DNA of 64,000 nucleotides from Nitrospira sp. CG24D (GCA_002869855.2 NEWQ02000009.1:117240-181239), one strand, 5' to 3'. Shown: positions 46,495 to 56,311, counted from the stretch's first letter. Made by a program: numbers and translations. The notes: a model not told the origin generated them from the sequence alone.

Positions 46495-49124
46495 AGAATA
46501 GTGCGCGCGAGCTTCGCCAGGCATTTATCCGGTACTTCGAACAGCAGGGGCACCAGGCGGTGCCGAGTTCGGCCTTGATTCCCCAGGCCGATCCGACCCT
46601 GCTGTTTACGAACGCCGGGATGAATCAATTCAAACGAGTGTTTCTCGGCGAGGAGTCGCGGGCCTACAAGCGAGCGGTGACGGTGCAAAAGTGCCTGCGG
46701 GCCGGCGGGAAGCACAACGATCTGGAGAACGTCGGGTATACCAGGCGTCATCACACCTTCTTCGAGATGCTGGGGAACTTCTCGTTCGGCGACTATTTCA
46801 AAGAAGATGCCATCCTCTTTGGCTGGGAGTTTCTGACCAAGACGGTCGGGCTCGACAAGAGCCGGATGTGGGTGACGATCTTCCGTGAGGACGATGAAGC
46901 CGATCAGCTCTGGAAAAAGATCGGCGTGTCACCCTCCCGCATCGTCCGGTGCGGTGAAAAAGACAACTTCTGGCAGATGGCCGATACGGGGCCTTGCGGG
47001 CCCTGTTCGGAACTGCATTTCGATCAAGGACCGGCGGTGCCGGGCGACGATACGCCGAACGGCGAGGGCGATCGGGTCATTGAGATCTGGAACCTCGTAT
47101 TCATGCAGTACAACCGGGATGTGTCGGGGAAGCTCAACCCGTTGCCGAAGCCCAGCATCGATACCGGGATGGGGCTGGAACGGTTGACCGCAGTCGCACA
47201 GGGAGTCTTGAGCAACTACGACAGTGATCTGTTCATGCCGTTGCTGGGAGCCATCGGCACGCGCGCCGGCATGCAGTACGGCAAGAAGGAACAAGCCGAT
47301 CGCTCGATGCGCGTGATCGCCGATCATTTGCGCGCGGTGAGTTTCTTGATGACCGACGGCGTGCTTCCTTCCAACGAAGGACGCGGGTACGTGCTCCGGC
47401 GGATTCTGCGGCGGGCGGCCCGTCATGGACGATTGCTGGGGATTGTGGAGCCGTTTCTGCATGAGCTGACCGCCACGGTGGTCGATCAAATGGCTGAGGC
47501 GTATTCTGAAGTGAAGGCGGCGGCCGGCACGATCGCGGAAGCCACGCGGGGTGAAGAAGAGCGGTTTATCGCCACCCTCGATCAGGGCCTGCCGATTCTC
47601 AACGATATGATCGAGAAGGCCCGTTCATCCAGTACGACGGTATTGGCTGGAACGGATATCTTCAAGCTGTATGACACCTATGGGTTCCCGATGGACCTCA
47701 TTCAGGAGGCCTGTCGCGAGCAGGATATGACGGTCGATGAGAAGGGTTTCGATCAGGCGATTGAAGAACAGCGGAACCGCGCGCGCAAGACCGGCGGGTT
47801 CGAGCAGGAGACCGCCAGACCGGCCGTATCGGAGCTGGCCGGGCGTCTGGGCGCGACGAAATTCGTCGGCTATGATCGGCTGGACACCGATGCGGTGCTC
47901 CAGGCGATTCTCAAGTCTGACCGGATGGTGAAAGAAGCGGCCGAGGGCGATGAAGTTGAAGTCGCTCTTGATGTCACGCCTTTCTACGCTGAAGGCGGCG
48001 GCCAGATGGGCGATCAAGGTCTGTTGGTCGGTCCGGAAGGCCGGCTGGAGATCAAGGAGACCACGAGGCCTGCGCCGACGCTGATTTTGCACAAGGGAAT
48101 CGTGACCAAGGGACGGATCAGGGAAGGCGAGCAATTGCGGATGTCGGTCAATGCGACGACCCGACAGGACGCGGCGCGGAATCACACGGCGACGCATTTG
48201 GTGCATGCGGCGTTGCGGGACATGCTGGGTCCCCACGTGAAGCAGTACGGATCGTTGGTCGGGCCGAACCGCTTGCGATTCGACTTCGCGCATTTCCGCC
48301 CCCTCTCGACCCGCGACATCGATGAAATCGAGACGGTGGTGAACAACGAGATTCGCAAAAATGAAACGGTTTCGACCGAAGTGATGAGCATCCAGGACGC
48401 GGTCGCCAAGGGCGCCCTGGCGTTCTTCGGCGATAAATACGGCGAGCAGGTGCGGGTGGTCACGGTCGAATCCTTCAGCAAGGAACTCTGCGGCGGCACG
48501 CATTGCCGGCACACCGGCGAGATCGGGCTGTTCCGTATCGTGTCGGAGACCGGCGTCGCGGCAGGCGTGCGACGCATCGAAGCCCAGACCGGCAGCGGAG
48601 CGTTTGCGCTGTTGAAAAAGGCGGAAGGGGAGATGCGGGAGTTATCCGATCTGCTCAAGGTCGGTCCGTCTGAACTGGTGAGCAAGACCCGCAAGGTGCT
48701 GACGCAACTGAAGGACAAAGAGCGGGAGCTGGAAGAGTTGAAATTGAAGATGGCCAGCGGGTCGGCGGTGGCGTCGAGCGCGAAGACCGTCGCCGGCGTG
48801 CCGGTGCATGTGCAGCGAACCGACGGGTTGGATGTGAACGGCATGCGGGCGCTGGCCGATCAATTACGGGATAAGATGAAGAGCGGCGTCGTTGCGCTTG
48901 GCGCCGCGACCGAAGACGGCAAGGTGGCGCTCTTAGTAGTGGTGACGAAAGATCTGATCGGCAAACTCAAAGCCGGAGATTTGATTAAGGTCCTGGCCGC
49001 GGAAGTCGGGGGCACGGGCGGCGGGCGCCCCGAGATGGCTCAGGCCGGTGGTAAGGATGTATCCCGTCTCGATGCCGCGCTGGAAAAGGTCTTTGGTCTG
49101 GTCGAATCTGCCCTGCAGCGGTAA
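46491..49124 (+). CDS. alaS: alanyl-tRNA synthetase
   Basis: The 877-residue class II synthetase has the catalytic start RQAFIRYFEQQGHQAVPSS, the editing-domain zinc ligands HTATHLVHAALR and CGGTHC, and a C-terminal C-Ala domain (GGTGGGRPEMAQAGG). All domains are complete. It is translationally coupled to recX and followed by ruvX after four bases. Confidence 0.98.
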   Translation: MKNSARELRQAFIRYFEQQGHQAVPSSALIPQADPTLLFTNAGMNQFKRVFLGEESRAYKRAVTVQKCLRAGGKHNDLENVGYTRRHHTFFEMLGNFSFGDYFKEDAILFGWEFLTKTVGLDKSRMWVTIFREDDEADQLWKKIGVSPSRIVRCGEKDNFWQMADTGPCGPCSELHFDQGPAVPGDDTPNGEGDRVIEIWNLVFMQYNRDVSGKLNPLPKPSIDTGMGLERLTAVAQGVLSNYDSDLFMPLLGAIGTRAGMQYGKKEQADRSMRVIADHLRAVSFLMTDGVLPSNEGRGYVLRRILRRAARHGRLLGIVEPFLHELTATVVDQMAEAYSEVKAAAGTIAEATRGEEERFIATLDQGLPILNDMIEKARSSSTTVLAGTDIFKLYDTYGFPMDLIQEACREQDMTVDEKGFDQAIEEQRNRARKTGGFEQETARPAVSELAGRLGATKFVGYDRLDTDAVLQAILKSDRMVKEAAEGDEVEVALDVTPFYAEGGGQMGDQGLLVGPEGRLEIKETTRPAPTLILHKGIVTKGRIREGEQLRMSVNATTRQDAARNHTATHLVHAALRDMLGPHVKQYGSLVGPNRLRFDFAHFRPLSTRDIDEIETVVNNEIRKNETVSTEVMSIQDAVAKGALAFFGDKYGEQVRVVTVESFSKELCGGTHCRHTGEIGLFRIVSETGVAAGVRRIEAQTGSGAFALLKKAEGEMRELSDLLKVGPSELVSKTRKVLTQLKDKERELEELKLKMASGSAVASSAKTVAGVPVHVQRTDGLDVNGMRALADQLRDKMKSGVVALGAATEDGKVALLVVVTKDLIGKLKAGDLIKVLAAEVGGTGGGRPEMAQAGGKDVSRLDAALEKVFGLVESALQR

Positions 49125-49128
49125 ACTC

Positions 49129-49713
49129 ATGCCTAGCCGTATTCTTGCTCTGGATCACGGCACCAAGCGGATCGGCGTCGCCTTGAGCGATGAGCTGGGT
49201 TGGACTGCGCAACCGTTGGAAACCTACGAACGGCAGACGCTGGAGCTGGACATCGCCCATATCCTGGATCTGGTTAAGAACCACGAAGTCGGGACGGTGT
49301 TGTTGGGCCTCCCGCTGCGGCTGAACGGCGAAGAGGGCCTGGCGGTGCAGGCCGTGCATCAGTTTCTCGAGCGGCTCGCCGACGCGTTGCCGGTTCCGGT
49401 GGTCACGTGGGACGAGCGGCTGACCACGAAGGATGCGGAACAGCTGCTCATCGCCGCCGATGTCGGGTGGAAGAAACGCAAAGGGATGGTTGATCGGATC
49501 GCCGCCGCCATCCTCTTACAGAGTTATCTGGAGGCTCAGTCACCTTCTCCGGTTCAAGGTCATCCGACGGAGACCGAAGAAGGGATAGAGCCGGACAATA
49601 GGCCTCACCCAGTAGCTGGACATCCCTATGAAGCTGCGCGTGATCCTCATCGTGCTCGTCCTCGCCGTCGCACTCGCCGGGGTGGCCGCATATCAGATGA
49701 TGAAATGGGCTGA
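49129..49713 (+). CDS. ruvX: RuvX/YqgF RNase H-fold nuclease
   Basis: ATG 49129 gives 194 residues. The RNase H-like core (LALDHGTKRIGVALSD, VLLGLPLRLNG, VTWDERLTTKDAEQLL, VDRIAAAILLQSYLE) ends near residue 140. A further 55 residues, ending PHRARPRRRTRRGG, come from reading 86 bases into mltG in another frame. YqgF proteins process pre-16S rRNA or junction DNA. The tail is not part of the family. Confidence 0.9.
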   Translation: MPSRILALDHGTKRIGVALSDELGWTAQPLETYERQTLELDIAHILDLVKNHEVGTVLLGLPLRLNGEEGLAVQAVHQFLERLADALPVPVVTWDERLTTKDAEQLLIAADVGWKKRKGMVDRIAAAILLQSYLEAQSPSPVQGHPTETEEGIEPDNRPHPVAGHPYEAARDPHRARPRRRTRRGGRISDDEMG

Positions 49714-50662
49714 AGCCCCGGTCGTCACGGAAGCCGAGCATCCCCCCTCCAAAGTCGTTGTCATTGCCGAGGGCTCCACGTTTCAGCATGTCGCAGGTCT
49801 ACTTGAGCGCGAACGGCTCATCAAGAGCCGCTCGGCGTTTGTCCTGCTCGGGAAGGCCCTCGAAGCAGACCGGAAGATTCGTCCCGGTGAATACGAACTG
49901 AATCCGGCGATGCCTCCGGCGGACATTCTCTCCAAGCTGACAGCCGGGCGGGTGGTTCTGCACGCGGTCACGATCCCCGAGGGCTATACGATGGTGCAGA
50001 TCGCCGATGTCCTGGCGCAGCATCAAATCACGGATCGGGCCGAGTTCCTGCGTCTCGTCAAAGACAAGAGCTTCATCAAGACGCTCGGGATTTCAGCCGA
50101 GACGCTGGAAGGCTATCTCTACCCCGATACCTATCGATTCCCCAAGCCGGTGTCGGCTAAGGATGTCATCAGAACGATGGTGGAGCAGCTGAATCAGGTG
50201 GTCACTCCGGAATGGCAGGCGCGGGCGAAGGATATTCATCTCACGCTCCATCAGGTGCTGACGCTGGCGTCGGTCATTGAAAAGGAAACGGGATCGGGTG
50301 AGGAGCGTCCGCAAATCTCGTCGGTGTTCCATAACCGGTTGCACAAGAAGATCCCCCTCCAGAGCGACCCCACCGTGATTTACGGATTGCCGAACTTCGA
50401 CGGCAATCTGCATAAGAAGGATCTTTCGCATCCCAGCCCCTACAACACCTACCGGTGGGCCGGTCTGCCGCCGGGTCCGATCGCCAGTCCGGGGGCGCAG
50501 GCGATCAGGGCCACGCTGTTTCCAGCGGTTTCACCGTACCTGTACTTTGTGTCGAAGAATGACGGGACGCATCAGTTTTCCGCCACGCTGACGGAACACA
50601 ATAAGGCCGTCGATAAATACCAAAAGCAGTATTTCTCCCGCGCCCATCGAGGCCGAACCTAG
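49628..50662 (+). CDS. mltG: endolytic murein transglycosylase
   Basis: The 344-residue YceG-family enzyme has an N-terminal membrane helix (LRVILIVLVLAVALAGVAAY), a LysM-like region, and the catalytic core with the glutamate in LASVIEKETG and the motif SDPTVIYGL. It cuts nascent glycan strands to set their length in the periplasm. The ATG lies inside the ruvX end; deoC follows 17 bases later. Confidence 0.94.
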   Translation: MKLRVILIVLVLAVALAGVAAYQMMKWAEAPVVTEAEHPPSKVVVIAEGSTFQHVAGLLERERLIKSRSAFVLLGKALEADRKIRPGEYELNPAMPPADILSKLTAGRVVLHAVTIPEGYTMVQIADVLAQHQITDRAEFLRLVKDKSFIKTLGISAETLEGYLYPDTYRFPKPVSAKDVIRTMVEQLNQVVTPEWQARAKDIHLTLHQVLTLASVIEKETGSGEERPQISSVFHNRLHKKIPLQSDPTVIYGLPNFDGNLHKKDLSHPSPYNTYRWAGLPPGPIASPGAQAIRATLFPAVSPYLYFVSKNDGTHQFSATLTEHNKAVDKYQKQYFSRAHRGRT

Positions 50663-50679
50663 AAGGAGTGTCCGCTGTC

Positions 50680-51351
50680 ATGACTCAATGGAATTTACCC
50701 GCGTTACTCGATCATACGGTCTTGCGGCCTGAAGCGACCAAGGCTGATGTCTTGCGGCTCTGTCAGGAGGCGAAAGATCTGGGCTTCGTCGTCATCTTCG
50801 TGCCGCCTTGCTATGTCGATGAAGCGGTGGCTGCCACGGCCGGATCAACCGTGCTGGTGGGCATTCCGATCGGCTTTCCGCTCGGGGGCCATACCACGAA
50901 GGCGAAGGTGGCCGAGGCGATGGAAGCCGTCGCGCGTGGGGCGCAGATTCTGGATATGGTGATCAACGTCAGCCGCCTGAAGTCCGGCGATCAGGGCTAT
51001 GTGCGGCAGGACATTGCGGAAGTAGTCAAAGCCACGCCGTCGGCCGAACATAAAGTGATTCTGGAGACCTGCCTGCTGACACAGCAAGAGAAGATCACTG
51101 CCTGTCATCTGGTGGTCGAAGCCGGTGCCGATTATGTGAAGACTTCGACCGGATTTTCGACTGCCGGGGCTACGGTCGAAGATGTCCGGTTGATGAAACA
51201 GACGGTGGCGGGCAAGGCCAAGGTGAAAGCGTCCGGCGGAATTAGAGACTGGAAGACGACACTGGCCATGCTGGAAGCCGGGGCCGATCGGATCGGCACC
51301 AGTGCGAGTCTGAAGATTCTGGAGGAGTGGCGCAACGCGAGAGCGGCATGA
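50680..51351 (+). CDS. deoC: deoxyribose-phosphate aldolase
   Basis: The 223-residue TIM-barrel aldolase splits deoxyribose 5-phosphate. The Schiff-base lysine is in VKTSTGF and the second lysine in KASGGIR. I chose ATG 50680, with AAGGAG 11 bases upstream; the GTG at 50668 is the alternative. With deoB, 92 bases downstream, it forms a nucleoside-sugar catabolic pair. Confidence 0.96.
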   Translation: MTQWNLPALLDHTVLRPEATKADVLRLCQEAKDLGFVVIFVPPCYVDEAVAATAGSTVLVGIPIGFPLGGHTTKAKVAEAMEAVARGAQILDMVINVSRLKSGDQGYVRQDIAEVVKATPSAEHKVILETCLLTQQEKITACHLVVEAGADYVKTSTGFSTAGATVEDVRLMKQTVAGKAKVKASGGIRDWKTTLAMLEAGADRIGTSASLKILEEWRNARAA

Positions 51352-51443
51352 CGCCGGGGCGCCGGACTCCTTTCCGTGCACCTCTCTCCACAATCACATC
51401 TGAATGTCTATGCGGTATCGGGTGAGTTTGCTATAGTGCGCAC

Positions 51444-52601
51444 ATGATAAATCGAGTCATACTTTTGGTCATTGACGGTTTTGGGATCGGGGCGTTGCCC
51501 GATGCGGCGGATTATGGCGATGCCGATGCCAATACGGTCGTTCATGTGGCGGAGGCGGTCGGCGGGCTGAGTCTCCCGAATCTGGAAACCCTCGGATTCG
51601 GCCATCTCGCGAAGATCCCCGGCGTGCGGGCCATGGCGCAACCGAACGGGTCGTTCGGGAAGATCGGTTTTGTCTCGCAGGGAGCCGATTCGGTCGTCGG
51701 CTATTGGGAAACCAGCGGGGTGATCCAAGCGCGCTCAGCCTCTCCGTTCCGCTCGGCCTTTCCATTCGATGTCATTCAACAACTCGAACAAAGCTTCGGG
51801 CGGAAAGTCATCGGCAATCGTCTCGGCTATGCCCAATCGCTCATCGATGAATATGGCGCCGAACATCTGTCCAGCGGCGCGCCGATCGTCTGGACCGACG
51901 GGGGCTGGACGTGCCACGTGGCGATGCATACCTCGGCCATGCCGGCCGCGGATTTCTATCAGCGCTGCCGCGACATTCGAAAAGCATTCAAGGGAGTGTT
52001 GGGGCCTCAGCGGATCGTCGCCCATTCATTCTCGGGTGAAGCCGGGGCTTTTCAACTCAGCGGCGGCCGCAAAGACTATGTTGCTGAGCCGCCGGCCGTG
52101 GGCATGCTCGATGTGTTGAACCGCTCGGGCCAGATTGTGATGGGGATCGGCAAGGTGCATGACCTCTTTGCCGGCCGCGGATTGACGCGGGCGTTCCCCG
52201 CCGTAACTGCGATGGCCGCGCTCGAAGAAACCACAAAATTGATTGCCAAGATGCCGCGCGGGCTGCTCTACGCGAGCCTCGATCTGCTGACGGATGAGCC
52301 GGCGACGGCGGCAACGGCGCTGGAAGATTTCGATCGCCGTTTGCCGGATCTGTTTGAGAAGCTGCGCGTGGGGGATGTTGTGGTGATCACCGGCGATCAC
52401 GGCAGGGATCTCTCCAGGGCGGCCAAAGTTCCCACGCGGGAATATGTGCCTCTGTTGGTGACCGGTCCGAAGTTGTCTCAAGGGGTAAATCTCGGAACCA
52501 GGGCATCGGCCGCCGATCTCGGGCAAACCATTGTCGAGGCCTTACAGGCTGAACGGTTGCCGGACGGGGAGAGTTTCTTCGAAGCCCTTCGAGCAGGATA
52601 A
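51444..52601 (+). CDS. deoB: phosphopentomutase
   Basis: The 385-residue alkaline-phosphatase-fold enzyme interconverts (deoxy)ribose 1- and 5-phosphates. The metal-binding start VILLVIDGFGIGALPDAADY and SYWETSG-like region are conserved, as is the C-terminal VVITGDHGRD. A TATAGT -10-like hexamer at 51432 suggests its own start, though the -35 is poor. RidA-like gene follows 20 bases later. Confidence 0.94.
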   Translation: MINRVILLVIDGFGIGALPDAADYGDADANTVVHVAEAVGGLSLPNLETLGFGHLAKIPGVRAMAQPNGSFGKIGFVSQGADSVVGYWETSGVIQARSASPFRSAFPFDVIQQLEQSFGRKVIGNRLGYAQSLIDEYGAEHLSSGAPIVWTDGGWTCHVAMHTSAMPAADFYQRCRDIRKAFKGVLGPQRIVAHSFSGEAGAFQLSGGRKDYVAEPPAVGMLDVLNRSGQIVMGIGKVHDLFAGRGLTRAFPAVTAMAALEETTKLIAKMPRGLLYASLDLLTDEPATAATALEDFDRRLPDLFEKLRVGDVVVITGDHGRDLSRAAKVPTREYVPLLVTGPKLSQGVNLGTRASAADLGQTIVEALQAERLPDGESFFEALRAG

Positions 52602-52621
52602 GAAAGATAAGGATCTAAATC

Positions 52622-53083
52622 ATGTCATTTGATGCCAAGCTGAAAGCGCTCCATATTGAATTACCCATGGCTCCCAAGCCCGTGGCGAACTATGTGCCGG
52701 TCGTGCGCGCCGGCGATCTCCTGTTCCTCTCCGGTGTGTTGCCGTCGCGTGACGGGCAACTCATCTGCACCGGCAAGCTCGGGCAAGGCATCACGATCGA
52801 GCAGGGGATGGAAGCAGCCAAAGTCGCCGCGCTGAATGCCTTGGCGATCGTGCGCAGTGAAGTCGGGTCTCTCGATAAAGTGAAACGCATCGTGAAAATG
52901 GTCGGGCATATCGCCTCAGCCCCCGGCTTTACCGATCAACCCCAAGTCCTCAACGGCGCCTCCGATCTCCTCGTGCAAATCTTCGGCGAAGCCGGCAAAC
53001 ATGCCCGTGTCGCTGTCGGCGCTGCCGAACTTCCCCGCCACGCCCCCGTCGAAATCGAATTGATCGTGCAGGTGACGTCTTAG
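52622..53083 (+). CDS. RidA/YjgF-family protein
   Basis: The 153-residue protein belongs to the YjgF/Rid superfamily, subgroup with N-terminal extension (chorismate-mutase-like fold). Typical stretches are [37 protein letters not shown] and the C-terminal [18 protein letters not shown]. The arginine of classical imine deaminases (RxxVxxxxLP) is present as [12 protein letters not shown] role in clearing reactive enamines is plausible. Confidence 0.85.
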   Translation: MSFDAKLKALHIELPMAPKPVANYVPVVRAGDLLFLSGVLPSRDGQLICTGKLGQGITIEQGMEAAKVAALNALAIVRSEVGSLDKVKRIVKMVGHIASAPGFTDQPQVLNGASDLLVQIFGEAGKHARVAVGAAELPRHAPVEIELIVQVTS

Positions 53084-53094
53084 CCAATCCCTCC

Positions 53095-53217
53095 TGGACA
53101 CTCGAAAAAATCGCTTGCTATAGTCGTCTCGTCCCTCGCGTCACGTTGTACCCCGGTTGCTCTCTCCTGACTCCGGTGCGTGGGGTTCTCTTGCTAGGTG
53201 CGGGGATGTTCTTTGGG
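53095..53217 (+). promoter_or_regulatory. promoter-leader element, copy 1
   Basis: TGGACA (53095-53100), an 18-base spacer and TATAGT (53119-53124) form the promoter, followed by a conserved leader with GTACCCCGGTTGCTCTCTCC and TGCGTGGGGTT. About 112 of 121 bases match copy 2 at 58755-58875. The segment CACGT...ACCCC...GGGGT can fold as a hairpin. It drives the seven-gene operon from 53289, with a leader of about 158 bases. Confidence 0.8.
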
Positions 53218-53288
53218 GTTATCCGTGTTGACCCCCTAGTAGGAGGGCCTTTGTTGACGCCTAGGATGTAGGGGAATAGACTGACGCC

Positions 53289-53660
53289 ATGCACGTACGG
53301 CTTCATCGCTCCTATTCTGTTCTAGCCTGCACGCTTGTCGTGCTCTTATTCGTGTTGAGCTTCAATGCCTATGCCTGCCTCTTACCTGTGAGTGGCATCA
53401 CGGAAGCTGCAATGGGTAAGGGTTGTTCGACTCCAGAGGAACCACCGATCTATCAGTTCTGCGATGCGTTTAAGACGCTTGGTGTGCAGTCGGTCGATAA
53501 ACTCCACTTCGACAGTGACTCTCAGGCTCTTTGTCTGGAAGATACCGCTTCATTAGCACTTCGTGCCGCCGTCCTCTCGCACAATAGCCGGGTGTATGAT
53601 CATCCTCCGGATGGTCCTCCCCGGGATCTCCTGCTCAAGATTTCTGTGCTGCGCATCTGA
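53289..53660 (+). CDS. small secreted cysteine-containing protein
   Basis: The 123-residue protein has an N-terminal hydrophobic signal (YSVLACTLVVLLFVLSFNAYA) and a mature part with Cys at about 30, 46, 58 and 82 (CLLP, GCSTPEEPP, QFCDAF, ALCLE), enough for two disulfides or a metal site. I recognise no family. The ribosome site is weak. It is the first gene after promoter-leader copy 1. A 249-base spacer with a 10-base inverted repeat (GCCCTGTTTC / GAAACAGGGC) separates it from the next gene. Confidence 0.65.
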   Translation: MHVRLHRSYSVLACTLVVLLFVLSFNAYACLLPVSGITEAAMGKGCSTPEEPPIYQFCDAFKTLGVQSVDKLHFDSDSQALCLEDTASLALRAAVLSHNSRVYDHPPDGPPRDLLLKISVLRI

Positions 53661-53909
53661 TCTTCTCCGCCCATTTCTCGCAATCGCTCCATCGTTAGCG
53701 TCTCTGTTGCGTGATGCCCTGTTTCGGCGTTGGTCTGCCGTCTCATTCATTTGGGCGTCGTATCGCTGGAACAGAAACAGGGCTTCGAACGTGATGAGAA
53801 TGTTGGGGTGGCCATTCCTATGGGACGGAATACAAGTTGTCAGCGAGTCAGATCCATCACTATCGGCGCTCGCATTGATGTGAGGGCCCTATCACGGGGA
53901 GGTGCCATC

Positions 53910-54263
53910 ATGAGAAGGAATTGGAATTTCTTGAGAGGTGTTGCCGCGGTTTTGATGATGGTGGGCGTTGTGGCCTGCGCGGTGATTGCCAGTCCGCCTC
54001 AAGACCTGGTTGCCAAGAACGACCACGCAGGGCTGGAAGCCTGGTACGTGAAGGAGACCGCCCACCTCCGTCAACGTGCGAAGGACATGCTGGTGATGGC
54101 AGAGGAGTATCAGAAGAATCCCGAGGCGGTTTCGCGGGGGGTGCTGTCTCCTAAGATCGATATGGTCCAGCACTGCCAAAGCCTCGCGGCCATCTACACT
54201 AAGGCGGCTGATGAGGCCGAGGTGATCGCCCGCGCGCATCGAGATATGAAGGGCCATTCGTAA
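53910..54263 (+). CDS. small periplasmic or lipoprotein helical protein
   Basis: ATG 53910 follows GGGGAGG and gives 117 residues. The signal (VAAVLMMVGVVAC, C23) looks like a lipobox. The mature part is helical with HAGLEAWYVKETAHLRQRAKD and YTKAADEAEVIARAHRD, a pattern of small periplasmic helical-hairpin proteins. It precedes the porin-like gene by 53 bases. Confidence 0.7.
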   Translation: MRRNWNFLRGVAAVLMMVGVVACAVIASPPQDLVAKNDHAGLEAWYVKETAHLRQRAKDMLVMAEEYQKNPEAVSRGVLSPKIDMVQHCQSLAAIYTKAADEAEVIARAHRDMKGHS

Positions 54264-54316
54264 CAAGTATTTACAGGACGCGCGTTATAGCCAGGTAAGG
54301 GGGAGAGGAAGTAGTA

Positions 54317-55600
54317 GTGCGTTCAGTCGTCCAAAGGCAAGGCTTCGGTGCGGCGGCGTTCCTCTTGATGGTCATGGTTGCACCAACGATCCCTGCGGCG
54401 GCAGCGGACACGCTAGCGGCGCCTTTCGATCATTCGAAGGGTGCCGCTCAGTCTCAATCGGCAGCAGGTGCCGAGGCAGACCCGTTCGCGGACCTTGCCG
54501 AACCCGTCACGGCAGGGGCCATTCCGGAACAGACCCCGCGCTCGTGGCGGCAGACATTGTTTACTGAGAACTTCGGCTTCAGAAAGGAAGTCATGTCGCA
54601 GTTCGACATGAACGAGCGGGGCAAGACAGCCAGTCGCCAGTCCGTTGGCTTCGAGGCGCTCAAGAAATTCTCGACGACGACCGCGACCTTGGCCAGCTTC
54701 GATTTCCAGGGGCGGCTGGTCCGACGAGATGGGTTCAATCCTGTGCAAAACGATATGGAGGGCCAGGGGCGGCCTGGCTGGGCGTTTGAGTATCACAACG
54801 CCTATCTGGACCTATACAACGTCCTCAATCCTCTGTTGAGCGATGAGCAGCGTGGCGATACGGTCGGGCAGTTCAACCTTCGCGTCGGCCGGTTTTATGT
54901 TCCGTTCGGACTCAACCTCCAGACCGACACCCATGGCACGGTGCTCCAGTTGTCCAACGACCGCAATTTTGGGTTCGAGCGGGACTGGTATACCGGATTC
55001 TGGGGAGCGATCAACCCACATCTAAACTATGACGTCTACTATTTGGCCGGCTCCGGGTACGATCTCAAATTCAAAGGCCAGAGCGGACTCGGCGCGATCA
55101 GGCTCAGCCTGGCGAACAAGTACAGTTACGAATATGGGTTGGAAGGGGGGTTGTCGATTTTGGGAGGGGAGCGGCTGTCTTTTGATGCCATCACGCGCCG
55201 TCGAGCCCTTGTCGTGGACGGAGGGAGTGAGAATCGCGTTGCGACCAAGCGGGTCGGCCTTGATGGCCGATATCGACAGGCGGTGCCGACGGGTCTGCTC
55301 ACCGTCACGTCCGAACTCAGTGGAGGCCGCGACCTGTCCAGCCATGTGTTTACGCAGCTCTATCAAGCCGAATATCTTCGCGCCTCGCGCCAGTGGGGCG
55401 TCTCCGCGCAATATCGACGATTCCAACAGGAGGGGCTCGGCGCCGATGCGTCCATCATCGGAGAAGTCTCGTGGTACTTCCGGAACGACATTGGTAACTC
55501 CAACTTGCATTGGATCAAACTCAATGTCGAGCGCCAATTGGAACAGATGCAAGGGCCACACAGCACCATTGCCACGCTGCAATATTATTTTTATCAATAG
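54317..55600 (+). CDS. outer-membrane beta-barrel (porin-like) protein
   Basis: The 427-residue protein (GTG start after GAGGAAG) has a signal peptide ending APTIPAAAA, then a barrel with many alternating aromatic strands (NLRVGRFYVPFGLNLQTDTHG, WYTGFWGAINPHLNYDVYYLAG) and ends in LQYYFYQ, close to the C-terminal aromatic signature of outer-membrane proteins. Such VGRFYVPFGL segments occur in phosphate-selective-porin-like and carbohydrate porins. Within this operon it may be the outer-membrane gate for the ABC system. Confidence 0.78.
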   Translation: MRSVVQRQGFGAAAFLLMVMVAPTIPAAAADTLAAPFDHSKGAAQSQSAAGAEADPFADLAEPVTAGAIPEQTPRSWRQTLFTENFGFRKEVMSQFDMNERGKTASRQSVGFEALKKFSTTTATLASFDFQGRLVRRDGFNPVQNDMEGQGRPGWAFEYHNAYLDLYNVLNPLLSDEQRGDTVGQFNLRVGRFYVPFGLNLQTDTHGTVLQLSNDRNFGFERDWYTGFWGAINPHLNYDVYYLAGSGYDLKFKGQSGLGAIRLSLANKYSYEYGLEGGLSILGGERLSFDAITRRRALVVDGGSENRVATKRVGLDGRYRQAVPTGLLTVTSELSGGRDLSSHVFTQLYQAEYLRASRQWGVSAQYRRFQQEGLGADASIIGEVSWYFRNDIGNSNLHWIKLNVERQLEQMQGPHSTIATLQYYFYQ

Positions 55601-55609
55601 GAGGCGCGG

Positions 55610-56308
55610 ATGAAGAGCGTTGTCGTGTTCATGATGTTCGCGGTTCTCGCGATGCCGCAACAGGCATTTGCCGCGATCGGGTGCACGCTGAGCAATCCGG
55701 CGGAGGATCTGAAGTATCTCTATCCCGAGATGACGACCTATAAAGAGGACCTCAATGAGTTCCCATTGCTCAAGGACGGCACCGAATTATTCCGCGCGCT
55801 GCGGGAGCGTCTTGGCAGCGACTTAGATCCGATCTATGAGACCTACGAGACTCCCTATACCGTGTACAGCGTCTTCAAGGGCCAGCAGAAGATCGGGGTT
55901 GTTCATGGCGTCAACGTGCCGGGCAAGGGCGGCGTGATCCAGGTGTTCCTATCGATGGATCCGCAGACCGGCGAGATCAGGAGATTCTTCTTCCAGCGGC
56001 TGGAAAGCCCGGCGGCGCGCCAGTTAAGGAGTAAAGAGTTCCTCAGTCAATTCGAGGGCCTGACGCTCGGGGACTTCTACAAGCACGATTACTATGCCAC
56101 CGTCGATCCTGGCGCGAAGGCCGACAAAGTCGCGGCCATCACGCCGCCGGTATTCGAGGTAAGCGGCCGGCCGGATTACGAGGCGTCCCTCCGCGGCATC
56201 CGCAAGAATTTAATCCTGGTCGATTTCTTCGTCTACGGGAAGAAATTCGAGCCGTATTTCGAACGAGCCAAGCAGGCAACCGAGAAGGCGAAGGCCCGAA
56301 AGGAGTAG
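55610..56308 (+). CDS. secreted FMN-bind-like protein
   Basis: The 232-residue protein has a signal peptide (SVVVFMMFAVLAMPQQAFA) and one mature Cys (IGCTLSNPAEDLKYLYPEM). The centre (YTVYSVFKGQQKIGVVHGVN, then GGVIQVFLSMDPQTGEIRRF) recalls FMN-binding domains of NosR/RnfG type, but the flavin-attachment S/T-G-A-T motif is absent. It may bind another ligand. It is followed by the OB-fold gene after three bases. Confidence 0.72.
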   Translation: MKSVVVFMMFAVLAMPQQAFAAIGCTLSNPAEDLKYLYPEMTTYKEDLNEFPLLKDGTELFRALRERLGSDLDPIYETYETPYTVYSVFKGQQKIGVVHGVNVPGKGGVIQVFLSMDPQTGEIRRFFFQRLESPAARQLRSKEFLSQFEGLTLGDFYKHDYYATVDPGAKADKVAAITPPVFEVSGRPDYEASLRGIRKNLILVDFFVYGKKFEPYFERAKQATEKAKARKE

Positions 56309-56311
56309 GGG

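Noticed and set aside
53730..53909. In-frame extension upstream of the small lipoprotein-like gene, reading EQKQGFERDENVGVAIPMGR and SITIGARIDVRALSRGGA
   Set aside because: It faintly recalls a PilZ-type start, but there is no ribosome site, and the ATG at 53910 has a clear one plus the signal sequence. Too weak to report as a domain relic.
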